Positions 36,542-49,105 of a DNA stretch of 64,000 nucleotides are shown piece after piece. Position 1 is the first letter of the stretch. Each line of letters begins with the position of its first letter. This DNA comes from Orobanche coerulescens (lineage: Eukaryota > Streptophyta > Magnoliopsida > Lamiales > Orobanchaceae). Under the pieces are notes generated by a model. That model made no database searches. It had not been told where the DNA came from and was given only the letters and a program-made list of their open reading frames with translations. The DNA lies in NCBI GenBank assembly GCA_033398695.1, contig CM065802.1:82012096-82076095 (forward strand). The letters run 5' to 3'. Both the position numbers and the translations under genes were made by a program.

Positions 36542-37378
36542 ATGGAAAATGGAATTTTCATCAACCAAGCCAAATATATCAGAGATCTAATCAAAAGATT
36601 TGGAATCGAATCAGCCAAGCCAGCAAGAATCCCTATGAGCACAAGTACTCACCTAGATGCAGATGAGGGAGGCATATTAGTGGACTCAACCCACTACAGA
36701 GGACTTAATGGATCATTGCTATACCTCACTGCAAGCAGACCAGACATATCTTATGTCGTATGAGTATGCGCGCGATTTCAATCCAAGTCTAAGTAGTCGC
36801 ACCAAGATGAAGCCAAGACAATAACTAAATACCTTAAGTCTACAGTCAATGTTGGACTATGGTATCCTAAGGACGACAACTTCGAGCTATCAGGATATTC
36901 ATATACAGATTTCGCAGGATGCAAAATTAATAGGAAAAGCACTAGTGGAACATGCCAATTCCTAGGAACCAGACTGATATCCTGGTTTAGCAAAAAGCAG
37001 GTTTCTAACTCTATCTCCACCACAGAGTTAGAATACCTAGCTGCAGGTAGTTGTTGTACCCAGATCTTGTGGATCAGACAACAGCTAAGGGACTACAACA
37101 TCATTGCCAATGAAGTCCCTATCTGGTGTGACAACAATAGTGCTATTGCAATAACCAACAATCTGGTTTTGCATTCAAGGACCAAGCACATTGATGTTAA
37201 GCATCATTTCATTAGAGATCACATGCTTAACAAGAGAGTAAGAGTTGAAAGAGTCAGCATAGACTATCAAATTGCCGACATCTTCACCAAACCCCTGCCA
37301 GAAGAAAGATTTTTGGAGCTAAGCAGAGAACTTGGATTACTAGATTGGGAATCTAGTACAAAAGAAAAGGCTAGCTGA
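36542..37378 (+). pseudogene. Element G RT C-terminus and RNase H
   Basis: QAKYIRDLIKRFG, SLLYLTASRPDISY, then RNase H with SGYSYTDFAGC, KSTSGTCQFLG, WFSKKQ, STTELEYLAAG, WCDNNSAI and KHIDVKHHFIRD, ending at 37378. One stop near 36761 breaks the frame between RT and RNase H. The region 37067-37378 is open. Confidence 0.92.
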
Positions 37379-37961
37379 AGCAGATCAGACGAAGGACGGA
37401 CTTAGCCGATCTCAGGAATTAGACCCTACCTGATGCAGACAAGAAGACGGAGGACAGACGAGGAAACCTAGCTGATCAAACCTCAGGCGAGAAGTCAAAG
37501 TAGTCAACTCACCTGATGCAGAGCAGTCAACAGTCAACGGTCAACCAGCTAAGTTTTCTAATCCTGACCGACTTCTAAATATTATATTATTATCTGATAT
37601 CTATATATAATAATATCATATTATTTTTTGGATCACAAGTGGCATAATACTATATGCCTAAAATACACGTGGCAATCACAAATTAAATCGACCTTCACTG
37701 TGACCAATTAAAATCAAACCGTCCATTTTCAAACTCAAAACCTGGACCACCGATTAAAATTTGAATTTTAAAAAGGAATCTCAAAAGGTGGACCACCGAT
37801 TTAAAATAAATGATTATTTAATTCCAACGTCGTTTCATTTTCTTTTTAAGGACAGAAAAACCCCTTCACTTTACCTTACCAATCTTTCGAAAAACCCTAA
37901 TTTACAGAGCAGAAATTCCTTTGAACTTTCAATACACTAAAAAATCATCTATCTTGCAGAA
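37379..37961 (+). other. Element G spacer after pol
   Basis: 583 bp with no ORF. Contains AT-rich stretches (37575-37640) and two related CCACCGATT(T)AAAAT segments (37747, 37793). Confidence 0.7.
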
Positions 37962-38484
37962 ATGGAATCTTATTTTGAAGGAGTAAATCTGAAGGCTGTC
38001 AAGGACCAGATTATTTTCTCACTGGTCGTTGATTTTGAAGGACTTTTGGAATCGAATCTGGAAAACAACGATGTGCTCTACCTTATCCGCTCGATGAAAA
38101 TGAATGGGATCTATCCATTTTTGGATATCAGTCCCAAGCACTTGTTCAAGGAGGACATTATTGTATTTTTCTGCGAAGCCCAAGTGATTGAATCAGGGAT
38201 TAGAAGCACCATCGGCGGAGTACAAGTTGACATATCATCGGAGATGATCCAAAAAGTTTTTGGAATGAAGAATCGTGGCATAACGGTCGAGGCCCTCAAG
38301 CAGAACGCAGCCGATACTTGGCTGAAGATTAAGACGGTCGACCAGCTGGAGAAGCTAAAGCTCACCGCCAAGAGGAGCGAAATTAAAAAGATGTATCGGT
38401 ATGTGTTGGACATCACCAACAAAATCGTCATGGGCATGGCCGGCAGCTACGACCAACTGTCGTCCGCTAAATTCATGGTGCTAG
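37962..38484 (+). pseudogene. Element G extra ORF, first part (cut by element D)
   Basis: ATG at 37962 gives 174 codons before the element D junction at 38484. It contains alternating hydrophobic and charged segments (LVVDFEGLLESNL, FLDISPKHLFKED, VDISSEMIQKVFGM) and no zinc, protease or polymerase motif. No signal peptide or clear membrane segment is seen. Position and style match the extra ORF of SIRE-type elements, sometimes called envelope-like; I do not assert that function. Without D and one TSD copy the frame continues at 53769, so it was open when D inserted. Confidence 0.75.
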
Positions 38485-41081
38485 TGTAACACCCCGATAA
38501 GGCGGCCATTACAGTGCCGTGGACCCCACACTGGGATCCACCAGGCGATATCCAAAGTACAGATTAAATACACAATACATGTGATACCGAACCACAAAAC
38601 ATAGTACTTACTCCGATGTGGAGTTTACAGCAGTATGGCCTACGGCCTTATTACACACAGGATCCAAAACATAAGTATAATCCATAGGGAGATGAATTAT
38701 ACCTTAAATAACAATACATTTGTTCAAACTTAAAATGAAGCATAAAAATAACATTACACGGTACGAACATGACCGGACACGAAAGACTTGGGCCCCCCGA
38801 ACTAGTATCCTTCGAACCCTTCGTCATCACCTTGATCTTCCCGTGCCTTGCCTTTTCCTCGACCTAAAATACAACACAAGTATTTCGCCCAACACAGGGT
38901 CAGATATACATGATAAATGATTCTCAAGATAGTATACAATTCACGTATATAAGATTTCAAGAATAACGCCCCGATTAACGAACATACCCCTCGGGCGTAT
39001 GAACGCTCAGTCACAAAACGTCGAACACATCCAAGTATAAAAATGGACTGTGAGCGACTAAGATAGTATGGCTCGAGAGGGACATCACAGTACGCCCGAT
39101 CCATGTCCACCCCGTATACGGAATCCAGGATATACGTGGGACAATGTACCTAATTAGCCTCAACGAACTACGTCTCGTGTGCACAGCCTTTCACGGAAAA
39201 ATATTCACGCATGACTATATATATGCCCGGCTAAAAATCCTACACAATATCCAATCGGAACGTAGATATGACTCCGGATATGTCACGATGCAACATGACA
39301 ACGAATTCAATAATTCACAAAATCTGATTAAGGATCGAGGACTCACCGAGATGACAACAAGATCAACAATATCAAGGGTCCAAAAGTGACGAACTTGGGA
39401 ATACAATCCCATGATGAAAACGGGACATCATTAAGAACAACCTCAAATCACAAGACACAAGTTTATAAGTGTTTCATATACACGAAATGCATAATCATCA
39501 TAAGAATCCACACATCATTATAACCAAGCAAGATAACTTGCCTCAATACGGAGACGTGTAAAGTCCTTCTTTGTCGAACGAACAGCCGGCCCTTGATTCA
39601 AAATTGGTCACTCGGACAATCAACCTTGAATGAAGTATATTTTACTCAATAATACGTTCATATGATCATCTATACCAAACTTCAACGAGACAACATCCTA
39701 ATTCTCATTTGAGTAGTTCAACTTGAAGATGTTGAGCGTTACTCCAAGAACCTCATTCAATACCATTCTATTCTTACAATTGATTACAAGATGTTTACCA
39801 AATGTTTGCTGGAGTAAGATGTGTTAACCAATAATCTCCTACTCTTTAAACCTATCAAGAACATCAAAAAGTAAAATCTGCACTTCAATCAATTTCTTAT
39901 GTTGAGTTGAGTAGTTATAATTCCATATTATGATCATGAAGACCACTACAAGTTCAACACCTTCCTTATAATCTTCTAGTTAACTTGGTGGTTCAAACAT
40001 TACTCCTCTGGATTCATTTAGCTTAGGTTCAAGAAGGTGATTCCATTCTTCTAATGATCAACAAGGGTTTCTTAAAACATTTTATTGTAATTATTCTAAT
40101 AAGTTATTTACATCATAATGAAACAAAGATTATTAGTAGTCTATTGGTGTTATTAGTCCAGGAATAAGAGTTTGGTTTAACTAAACATGATCATCATCAT
40201 TGAAGATACTAAGAACACAACCTTACAAAACCCTTAACTATCATATTCATCATTAAGTTTGTTGGAAGTTTAACTATGAACATGTTTAGCTTGATTAAAT
40301 CATCACTAGGTGGAGTATACTTAATAACTATCATTATAACTATGAGATTATAGGGTTAAAACATATGACATACCTTCAGAATTGAAGAACAATACACCAA
40401 GACCACAAGAACACAATCTAAGCTCCAATAATGACTCCAATTCTCAATCAACAAGCTCCAAAATCCAAATGTAAAGCTCAAACACAAGTTGGAAGAAGGT
40501 AATCTTGATTTAGGGATGCAGGAGGATGATTATCTTGGTGAAAACTCAGAGTTGGTCGTGCAAAATGAAAGACACAAGTTGTCTTTTTATAACAGCCATG
40601 ACTCGTTACGTCGCTACCGGACGGTATTACGTCGTAAGCTGCTCTGTCCGGATCTACTTGGTGAAACACGAACATCGTTACGTCGTTACCTATCAACGCA
40701 TTACGTGCGTAATGTAGGTCAACTAGATTGCCTCCAAAGATCGGATATTCGAATCCGGCCCTACACGCCGAAAGTTGAGATCGGATACGATTACACTGGT
40801 TACGTACGTAACAAGCACACCTTTACGTACGTAAAGAACTAAGCATAACGTACGTTATGTTTAAGGATTAGCGTACGTTATACCCAGGTTGGTAGCTAAA
40901 AAAAATGTATTAATCTATGCGACGTTGAGAATCCAATTATAGTGCGAGTGATCGTTATTATTATGTTTATTTATGATATATTACAATATCAATAACAATA
41001 CACAAATGCAACAAGAGTACAACAGTATTTGAATTATCCGAACGATACAACAGTAAGTAAGAATTTTCGTCGAATATTACA
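38485..41081 (-). repeat. Element D 3' LTR
   Basis: 2597 bp, TGTAATATTCG at 41081 (minus strand) to GGGGTGTTACA at 38485. It provides the empty target site for CACTA element H (GAGTATACTTAAT near 40314). Palindrome array 40605-40880 lies upstream of a TATA box at 40583-40593. Near 39104 it lacks about 20 bp present in the 5' copy. Confidence 0.94.
40583..40880 (-). promoter_or_regulatory. CGTACG palindrome array and TATA box in D 3' LTR
   Basis: On the minus strand, TAACGTACGCTAA-like and TTACGTACGTAA cores (40870, 40847, 40822, 40799, 40696, 40665, 40631, 40605) lead to TTATAAAAAG (about 40583-40592). Four cores differ from the 5' copy at the same central position: three lack one A and one has A to G. 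Confidence 0.68.
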
Positions 41082-41120
41082 TACCCCCCCCCCCCTTAAA
41101 AGGGGTTTCGTCCTCGAAAC
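41082..41120 (-). other. Element D polypurine tract and pre-PPT hairpin
   Basis: A run of 13 C on the plus strand (41084-41096) gives a G-rich tract next to the LTR. Hairpin GTTTCG-AGGA-CGAAAC (41105-41120) overlaps the pol stop codon (41120-41122). Confidence 0.88.
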
Positions 41121-43981
41121 TAAGGGGTAAACAATTCAGGATACCTCTCTTGAATGCTTCTCTCCGTCTCCCACGTGGCTTCCTCGACCCCGTGTCGTGA
41201 CCACTGAACCTTCAGTAGGGGAATCGTCTTATTACGCAGTTGTTTGATCCTCCTCTCAAGTATTCGTACGGGGCGCTCCTCATACGAATGATCCTTCGCT
41301 AAATCGATCTCATCGAACTGAAGTACATGACTCGGATCAAAAATGTATTTCCTTAACTGGGAGACATGGAACACGTTATGAATTCGGCTCAGGGCTGGTG
41401 GTAAAGCCAGGCGATACGCTAAATCGCCCACTCGGTCCAAAACCTCAAACGGCCCGATATACCTCGGACTTAGCTTGCCTCTCTTCCCAAAACGAAAAAC
41501 TCCTCGAGTAGGGGACACCTTCATTAGTACATGGTCGCCGACCTCGAACTCAAGCGGTCGCCGGCGGTTGTCTGCGTAGGACTTCTGTCGGCTTTGAGCC
41601 GTCAACAAACGACTCTTAATCAGGGCGATCTTCTCACGGGCTGCTAACAACATATCGGGTTCCGTACCCAGGGTTTCAGATGGATTGTCCCAACACAGAG
41701 GGGATCTACAACGACGGCCATACAATGCTTCATAAGGTGCCATCTGAATAGAAGTGTGCCAGCTATTATTATAAGTGAATTCCACCAAGGGTAGTTGGGC
41801 CTCCCAATCATCCTTCCAATCGAGAACGCACGCCCTCAGCATATCTTCTAAAGTTTGGATAGTTCTCTCAGTCTGACCATCCGTCTGCGGGTGAAATATT
41901 GTGCTGAAGTTCAAATGCGTACCCATCGCACGATGAACTGCTTTCCAAAAATGTGACACGAATCGCCCGTCACGATCTGATACAATACTCTTAGGGGTAC
42001 CATGTAACCTTACAATTTCTTTGATAAATAGTTGGGCCAATCTCTCGGGTCCCCAAGTATCTTTAATCTCCAGAAAGTGGGCTGATTTGGTCAAACGATC
42101 CACAATCACCCAAATTGTATTCATCCCTCGATGACTCGTCGGCAGGCTGGTAATAAAATCCATCGATATATCCTCCCATTTCCACTCGGGAATCGGAAGC
42201 GGTTTCATCAATCTTGTGGGTCGCTGGTGCTCAATCTTAACTTGTTGACAAATTAAACACCTCGAAACGAATTCTGCAACTTCACGTTTCATACCTCCCC
42301 ACCAATAATATTGTTTCAAATCCTTATATATTTTGCTAGACCCCGGGTGGATAGAGTACGGGGTAGCATGAGATTCTCTCAGGATAGAACTCCTCAACTC
42401 ATCATCAGCGGGTACACAAACTCGGTTCCTGAAGCGTATCAACCCATCCTCGTGTATCACAAAGCCAGGAGCTTTCCCTTGAGTTATTTCATCGCGAACT
42501 CGAGATAAGAATGGGTCCGTAACTTGCTTCGATCTAATTATATCCTCAAGGGACGATGAAATCTCAAGTGTATAGAGTTGCCCTTGAATACGCTGTAACC
42601 AGACTTCAATTTTTGGCCTCACCAATTCTAACTGCAATACCCTCTGAGTTGTTAGGCGGGCAAGCATCTGCTCCTGTACTGTTTTACGACTCAAAGCGTC
42701 AGAAACTACATTTGCTTTGCCCGGATGATAAAGGATCTCGATATCATAGTCTTTGATGAGTTCTAGCCACCTTCTCTGCCTCATGTTTAACTCTTTCTGA
42801 GTAAAAATGTATTTCAGGCTCTTGTGATCAGTAAAAATCTGACAGGTTACTCCATACATATAATGACGCCAGATTTTTAAAGCAAACACCACGGCTGCGA
42901 GTTCTAAATCATGGGTGGGGTAGTTGACCTCGTAAGGTCGTAGCTGTCTCGATGCATAGAAGATCACCTTCCCGTTTTGCATTAGTACACACCCAAGGCC
43001 CTGTTTAGATGCGTCACTATACAATACAAACCCTTCCGTTCCTTTCGGTAGGACTAGAATAGGTGCCGAAATCAACCGACTCTTAAGTTCATCAAAGCTC
43101 TGCTGACATGCCTCTGACCAGAAATACTTCTTATCTTTCCTCAACAAATTAGTCATTGGTTGGGCAATTTTGGAAAAACCCTCCACGAACCGTCGGTAAT
43201 AACCTGCTAGTCCCAAGAAACTACGTACTTCCTTAACGTTCTTTGGTGGTAACCAGTCACGGATAGCTTCTGTCTTCTGCGGGTCTACTCGCACCCCATC
43301 AACTGATATCACATGCCCGAGAAAGATAACTTCATTTATCCAGAACTCACATTTAGAAAATTTTCCATAAAGCTGCTCTCGCCTTAACGCCTCGAGAATT
43401 AGATGGAGATGACGCTCGTGCTCTTCATGGTCACGAGAATAGATCAGAATGTCATCAATAAAAACGACTACAAAGCGATCCAGATAATTAATAAACACTC
43501 GATTCATCAGCTCCATGAATACTGCTGGTGCATTCGTCAGTCCAAAATGCATCACTACGAACTCATAATGCCCATAGCGAGTACGAAAAGTGGTCTTCGA
43601 AATATCAGACTCACGAATCCTCAACTGATGGTAACCATACCTCAGGTCGATCTTAGAAAACACAGCAGCCCCTTGAAGCTGATCCAATAAATCATCAATA
43701 CGCGGCAATGGGTATTTGTTCTTAATGGTTACCCTGTTCAACTCACGATAATCAATACACAGACGTAGAGATCCGTCCTTCTTCCGTACAAATAGCACTG
43801 GTGCTCCCCAAGGGGACGCACTAGGTCTAATGTAGCCCTTCTCGGTCAAATCCTCAAGTTGGCTCTTCAGCTCCTGCATCTCAGTCGGAGCCATGCGATA
43901 CGGTGCTTTTGAAAGCGGGGACGTACCAGGCTCTAGCTCAATATTGAACTCTACATCACGATGCGGAGGTAAGCCTGGCAA
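41120..43981 (-). CDS. Element D pol: RT-RNase H-integrase-chromodomain, 953 codons open
   Basis: Uninterrupted from 43981 to the stop at 41120. RT about residues 60-230, with LCIDYREL (75-81) and the catalytic FIDD box (174-177). RNase H about 315-430 (YSDAS 321-325, TDH 384-386). Integrase zinc region H538, H545, C575, C578. Catalytic core D608, D669 and E705, a D-x35-E spacing. GPF module near 842-846. Chromodomain about 900-950 ([16 protein letters not shown]), ending YPELFTP. The chromodomain supports Tekay-type. The ORF start is only where the frame opens; the true protein began at the gag ATG (45776). All catalytic residues I can check are present, but it lacks its own start because the protease region upstream is broken. 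Confidence 0.9.
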   Translation of the reverse strand: MPGLPPHRDVEFNIELEPGTSPLSKAPYRMAPTEMQELKSQLEDLTEKGYIRPSASPWGAPVLFVRKKDGSLRLCIDYRELNRVTIKNKYPLPRIDDLLDQLQGAAVFSKIDLRYGYHQLRIRESDISKTTFRTRYGHYEFVVMHFGLTNAPAVFMELMNRVFINYLDRFVVVFIDDILIYSRDHEEHERHLHLILEALRREQLYGKFSKCEFWINEVIFLGHVISVDGVRVDPQKTEAIRDWLPPKNVKEVRSFLGLAGYYRRFVEGFSKIAQPMTNLLRKDKKYFWSEACQQSFDELKSRLISAPILVLPKGTEGFVLYSDASKQGLGCVLMQNGKVIFYASRQLRPYEVNYPTHDLELAAVVFALKIWRHYMYGVTCQIFTDHKSLKYIFTQKELNMRQRRWLELIKDYDIEILYHPGKANVVSDALSRKTVQEQMLARLTTQRVLQLELVRPKIEVWLQRIQGQLYTLEISSSLEDIIRSKQVTDPFLSRVRDEITQGKAPGFVIHEDGLIRFRNRVCVPADDELRSSILRESHATPYSIHPGSSKIYKDLKQYYWWGGMKREVAEFVSRCLICQQVKIEHQRPTRLMKPLPIPEWKWEDISMDFITSLPTSHRGMNTIWVIVDRLTKSAHFLEIKDTWGPERLAQLFIKEIVRLHGTPKSIVSDRDGRFVSHFWKAVHRAMGTHLNFSTIFHPQTDGQTERTIQTLEDMLRACVLDWKDDWEAQLPLVEFTYNNSWHTSIQMAPYEALYGRRCRSPLCWDNPSETLGTEPDMLLAAREKIALIKSRLLTAQSRQKSYADNRRRPLEFEVGDHVLMKVSPTRGVFRFGKRGKLSPRYIGPFEVLDRVGDLAYRLALPPALSRIHNVFHVSQLRKYIFDPSHVLQFDEIDLAKDHSYEERPVRILERRIKQLRNKTIPLLKVQWSRHGVEEATWETERSIQERYPELFTP

Positions 43982-44654
43982 TTCATCCGAAATACGTGCA
44001 GGTAGTCTCGGACTACCGAATATCGATCAATTCAATCGGGTCGATCCATTGTCTTGGTCATGAAACACCAATAGCCAATACATCCTTGATTAAGCGCTTC
44101 ACCGCTTTCATAGCGCGATGATTCTCCCGAACGGCAAGTTATCACCACCGAAGGTACACTCAAGACCATCGCCGATGTGATGGTCACTGTTCGCTTGCGG
44201 ACACTAATTATGGCATCATGACGGTCCATCCAATCGATACCCAAGATCACATCATCTTTAGGCAAATCGACCACAATTAAATTTGACAACCACTCACGGT
44301 CGTTCATTCGAATCGAAAGCGATTCAACTTCACGATTCCCAACAATTCTTCTACCATCGGGTAGACCAATTATATAAGGTTCACAATTGATAACATGCTC
44401 TAATTGCAAACGACTCAAACAAGAAGTAGATAAAAAGGAGTGTGAAGCACCGGATCAAAAAGAACACAGACAGCCGAGATGGATCTCGAGAGTACTGCAA
44501 TCATGTCGGCCGGGATCTTCACCCTCTTTATCTCGTAAACTCTAGGTTTTACTGACCTGCACTGATGTACTGCTTGATTTCCACGTCCCATCCCTTTGTT
44601 TGCCCGGTAGTCGATAAGAAGCGGATGGAGGTACTCGGTCTGAATCAAGACTCT
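43982..44654 (-). pseudogene. Element D gag-pol junction and protease, frameshifted
   Basis: The frame from gag reads through a TGA at 44655 (after AAPHA) and continues to about 44415. Here a one-base loss inside the protease active site turns DTG into a shifted reading (LFDPVLHT). The next frame (44032-44418) shows NCEPYIIGLPDGRR and VILGIDWMDRHD, normal for this protease, then another local shift (44095-44170) and a final shift near 44030 before pol. The lesions are short indels, unlike the C-to-T stops in A. Confidence 0.88.
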
Positions 44655-45776
44655 TCAAGCATGAGGTGCTGCGGGAATACGTCCTAGTCCACTCCTACAA
44701 TAACGAGCACGATGTCCGTTCTTCCCACAAGTATGGCATGACACGGCTGGCCTAGGACATTTTGAATTGATGTGCCCCTGGTCTTCACAATTATAGCACA
44801 CAACAGATAGGCTGAACGCTCGAGGTTGCGATCCGGTTGGCTTCGATGCCGTAGGTTGCCATTCAGAAGGATTTGGCACTGGTTGGGGTCTCTTGAATGT
44901 TCCCTTCTTTGTCGTCTGGTTACGGTTCCTGAATTTCTTGTTGTTGGACTGCGGTTGCTTCTTGGAAATTTCCTTCACGGTCAATTCGTACTCCAGAGAT
45001 TTCTCGATGAACTCTGGTAGGGTCACACAATAATGGTTCAACAGCTGCATCCTCATTCGGGGTTTAAGCCTTTTGAGAAAGTATTTGATCTTATCAGCTT
45101 CTGTGTGGACAATCGTCGCGGCAAAAGGGAGAAGTGCCTGGAATTTCTCGGCGATAGATAGTACGTCATCATCTTCTGACGGTTCGGATTCAGCACTCGA
45201 TAATTTGGCCTCGTGGAGAGGACCTGGATAGTAACGATCTAGCATGAGATTTTTAAATTCTTCCCAAGTACATACGCCATCAGCTGGCCTCACCGAAAGC
45301 CACCAAGTGTGGGCGCCCTTGCCCAAGTAGTAAGCTGCTACGGAGACGCGATTCTCTACTGGATAGTCTACCATATCGAAAAACTTCTCGAAGTGTTCGA
45401 TCCAATGCACGATATCAGCCGGCTCAGAGGAACCTTCAAAAATCGGGGGTCGTTGGCGCGAGATGTCACTGATGATCCGATTCACCGGCCCGCCATGTAC
45501 AGGAGGTGGCCCCTGATGCTGGTCGGTAGCAGCTCTTTGCATAGTCTCCATTAACTGACCCATTTGGGTCATCTGAGCCATCATGCCCTGCATTACAGTG
45601 TAAGGATCGATACGAGCATCCTCGCGTCCATTGTGGTGCGATTGGTCCCTAGAAGGCGAATCACTGCCTGCGGAACTATGCTCTGCGTTCGCACGTCTGT
45701 TGGCTCGCGGTATTGGGATTCGGCCCCTTCCGCAGCCTCGTCCCCCTCTGCCACGGCCTCTCAAATTTCTTTCCAT
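44655..45776 (-). CDS. Element D gag, 373 codons open
   Basis: ATG at 45774-45776. RG-rich N-terminus (RGRGRGGRGCGRGR), polar region to about residue 60, QGMMAQMTQMGQLMETMQ helix, gag core about 105-275 (PPIFEGSSEPADIVHWIEHF, GAHTWW, LKPRMRMQLLNH), Lys/Gln-rich linker and two intact knuckles near the C-terminus, CYNCEDQGHINSKC and CHTCGKNGHRARYC. In A and B the same protein is broken. It would form the particle and bind the genomic RNA. It stops at 44655 where a Tekay-type gag-pol would normally read on. Confidence 0.9.
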   Translation of the reverse strand: MERNLRGRGRGGRGCGRGRIPIPRANRRANAEHSSAGSDSPSRDQSHHNGREDARIDPYTVMQGMMAQMTQMGQLMETMQRAATDQHQGPPPVHGGPVNRIISDISRQRPPIFEGSSEPADIVHWIEHFEKFFDMVDYPVENRVSVAAYYLGKGAHTWWLSVRPADGVCTWEEFKNLMLDRYYPGPLHEAKLSSAESEPSEDDDVLSIAEKFQALLPFAATIVHTEADKIKYFLKRLKPRMRMQLLNHYCVTLPEFIEKSLEYELTVKEISKKQPQSNNKKFRNRNQTTKKGTFKRPQPVPNPSEWQPTASKPTGSQPRAFSLSVVCYNCEDQGHINSKCPRPAVSCHTCGKNGHRARYCRSGLGRIPAAPHA

Positions 45777-46227
45777 ACTGAAAGAATCAATTTGTAATGA
45801 TAATCATACGTACAGTTCATGATACCAATCGGAATTCATGCTAAGTTAATGGCAGTAAGAAATTACATATTCAAGAAAACAGTTCGTAATGAGTTATCAT
45901 CACTACGAGAGTCACACAAAATATAATATCGACATTTGAGTCGAATGATTTCAATCATATAATCAATCCAGAATTTATTTGAATCATCAATCAGATAATT
46001 CCTGCCACAACTCTTAAAATGCCGAGATCAACAAGGAGATTTATTCAGAGATCAATATCATGTCAGTAATTTATTCATGGTTCATAAAGTACGTACCGCA
46101 TTTGGCTCGTAGGATCAGGCGTTCGCACGGGTCACATGTGACACGAAGGTCTCTTGATACTAGTTTAATACACAAAGACTCAAAAGAAAGAAAACTACCT
46201 CTAGAAAAACTCTCTGATACCATCTTC
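45777..46227 (-). other. Element D leader and primer binding site
   Basis: PBS TGGTATCAGAGAG on the minus strand (46210-46222), five bases from the LTR. A 433-bp leader to the gag ATG with no ORF; it resembles the leaders of A and B. Confidence 0.88.
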
Positions 46228-48080
46228 TGTAACACCCCGATAAGGCGGCCATTACAGTGCCGTGGACCCCACACTGGGATCCACCAGGCGATATCCAAAG
46301 TACAGATTAAATACACAATACATGTGATACCGAACCACAAAACATAGTACTTACTCCGATGTGGAGTTTACAGCAGTATGGCCTACGGCCTTATTACACA
46401 CAGGATCCAAAACATAAGTATAATCCATAGGGAGATGAATTATACCTTAAATAACAATACATTTGTTCAAACTTAAAATGAAGCGGAAAAATAACATTAC
46501 ACGGTACGAACATGACCGGACACGAAAGACTTGGGCCCCCCGAACTAGTATCCTTCGAACCCTTCGTCATCACCTTGATCTTCCCGTGCCTTGCCTTTTC
46601 CTCGACCTAAAATACAACACAAGTATTTCGCCCAACACAGGGTCAGATATACATGATAAATGATTCTCAAGATAGTATACAATTCACGAATATAAGATTT
46701 CAAGAATAACGCCCTGACTAACAAACATACCCCTCGGGAGTATGAACGCTCAGTCACAAAACGTCGAACACATCCAAGTATAAAAATGGACTGTGAGCGA
46801 CTAAGATAGTATGGCTCGAGAGGGACATCACAGTACTCCCGATCCGAATATGTGTCAGTGCACAGGTCCACCCCGTATACGGAATCCAGGATATACATGG
46901 GACAATGTACCTAATTAGCCTCAACGAACTACGTCTCGTGTGCACAGCCTTTCACGGAAAAATATTCACGCATGACTATATATGTGCCCGGCTAAAAATC
47001 CTACACAATATCTAATCGGAACGTAGATATGACTCCGGATATGTCACGATGCAACATGACAACGAATTCAATAATTCACAAAATCCGATTAAGGATCGAG
47101 GACTCACCAAGATGACAACAAGATCAAAAATATCAAGGGTCCAAAAGTGACGAACTTGGGAATACAATCCCATGATGAAAACGGGACATCATTAAGAACA
47201 ACCTCAAATCACAAGACACAAGTTTATAAGTGTTTCATATACACGAAATGCATAATCATCATAAGAATCCACACATCATTATAACCAAGCAAGATAACTT
47301 GCCTCAATACGGAGGCGTGTAAAGTCCTTCTTTGTCGAACGAACAGCCGGCCCTTGATTCAAAATTGGTTACTCGAACAATCAACCTTGAATGAAGTATA
47401 TTTTACTCAATAATACGTTCATATGATCATCTATACCAAACTTCAACGAGACAACATCCTAATTCTCATTTGAGTAGTTCAACTTTAAGATGTTGAGCGT
47501 TACTCCAAGAACCTCATTCAATACCATTCTATTCTTACAATTGATTACAAGATGTTTACCAAATGTTTGCTGGAGTAAGATGTGTTAACCAATAATCTCC
47601 TACTCTTTAAACCTATCAAGAACATAAAAAAGTAAAATCTGCACTTCAATCAATTTCTTATGTTGAGTTAAGTAGTTATAATTCCATATTATGATCATGA
47701 AGACCACTACAAGTTCAACACCTTCCTTATAATCTTCTAGTTAACTTGGTGGTTCAAACATTACTCCTCTGGATTCATTTAGCTTAGGTTCAAGAAGGTG
47801 ATTTCATTCTTCTAATGATCAACAAGGGTTTCTTAAAACATTTTATGGTAATTATTCTAATAAGTTATTTACATCATAATGAAACAAAGATTATTAGTAG
47901 TCTATTGGTGTTATTAGTCCAGGAATAAGAGTTTGGTTTAACTAAACATTATCATCATCATTGAAGATACTAAGAACACAACCTTACAAAACCCTTAACT
48001 ATCATATTCATCATTAAGTTTGTTGGAAGTTTAACTATGAACATGTTTAGCTTGATTAAATCATCACTAGGTGGAGTATA

Positions 48081-48300
48081 CACTACACCATATATGGCTT
48101 TCAACAACATTTTTTTTGAAGTTACAAGCAAAAGTGTAGCCTTAGATGCCTTAAAATTGGTCAAATTTGATTTAAGGCTACACCTTTTTCTAACGTTTTC
48201 ATTGATAAAAATTAGTGTTACCATAGACTAAATTGAATATCTATGCTAACACAAAATTTGGTGTTGCCGTTGCTATTTAAAAAAAGTGTAAACACTAAAA
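48081..48300. repeat. Left subterminal repeats of element H
   Basis: Short motifs of the type AAGTGTAGCCTTAG, GGCTACACC, GTGTTACCATAG, GCTAACAC and GTGTTGCC occur in both orientations. They match those at the right end and are presumably binding sites for the transposon's accessory protein. Confidence 0.8.
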
Positions 48301-48468
48301 GAAATAGGCGGGCTTGCTAAAATATTTTAGGCGGTCCAAATAAATTATTTTCAATTTTAGTGGGTCAATACACTCACAGTAGTCAATACTCACTCAACAC
48401 AGTTTCTCAAAAAACACAAACTCACTCATCACACTTTCTCTCTAAAACACAATTTCCACTAGGGGTGT

Positions 48469-49105
48469 TAAAATATATCTGATACCCGATATTCGATCCG
48501 AAATTAACCGAAAAATCGGATATCCGAAATTTGGATATCCATTTTTTCGGATTCGGATTCGGATAGTGTTTTTCAAATAATTCGGATTTCGGATATCTAA
48601 ATCCGAAATATGTTAGGCATCTGTTACTTTTAGTTTTTTACATTTATCACTTTACCACTTTAATCACACTACTAAAAAAACCCCTTATAGTGACTTTTTT
48701 TTAGTGACACTTCTAAATAAGTGTCACATTATTTAAATATAGTGACACTTTCATTGTTTAGTTACATATTGTGATGCCTTATGATAATATTAAATCCTTT
48801 CAAACTCGAGTTCAATTCCCAAACAGCGCAGAAATACTTTTAAAATATCTATAGTGTCGCTTAAAAAATTGATTTGATACATTCATGAAAAATTCCAAAT
48901 CCGACACATAATTATTTTAATTAAGGCTGTAAATCGAGTCGAGTCGAGTCGAATATTGCCGAGTTGGAGTCGAGTTTTGGATTAATTTTGGTCGAGTCGA
49001 TTTTCTGACGACTCGGGTCGAGCATGTGAGGTGCTGGCCGAATTCGACTCGGGTCAAATCCCTTGGATCCCGACGAGCTGCCCGAGTTCGGACAGAAACA
49101 ACAAG
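48469..49105. other. Fragments of other transposons inside element H
   Basis: Three single ends without partners. CTAGGGGTGTTAAAATAT with ATCGGATATCCG-type repeats (48469-48640) and GGCTGTAAATCGAGTCGAG repeats (48926-49105) look like hAT-type MITE ends. CACTACTAAAAAAACCCC with AGTGACACTT repeats (48667-48780) looks like the end of a second CACTA element. Inserted before or after capture; order unclear. Confidence 0.55.

Noticed and set aside
48037..48231. Small plus-strand ORF
   Set aside because: It crosses the junction between D's LTR and CACTA element H, so it cannot be an ancestral gene.
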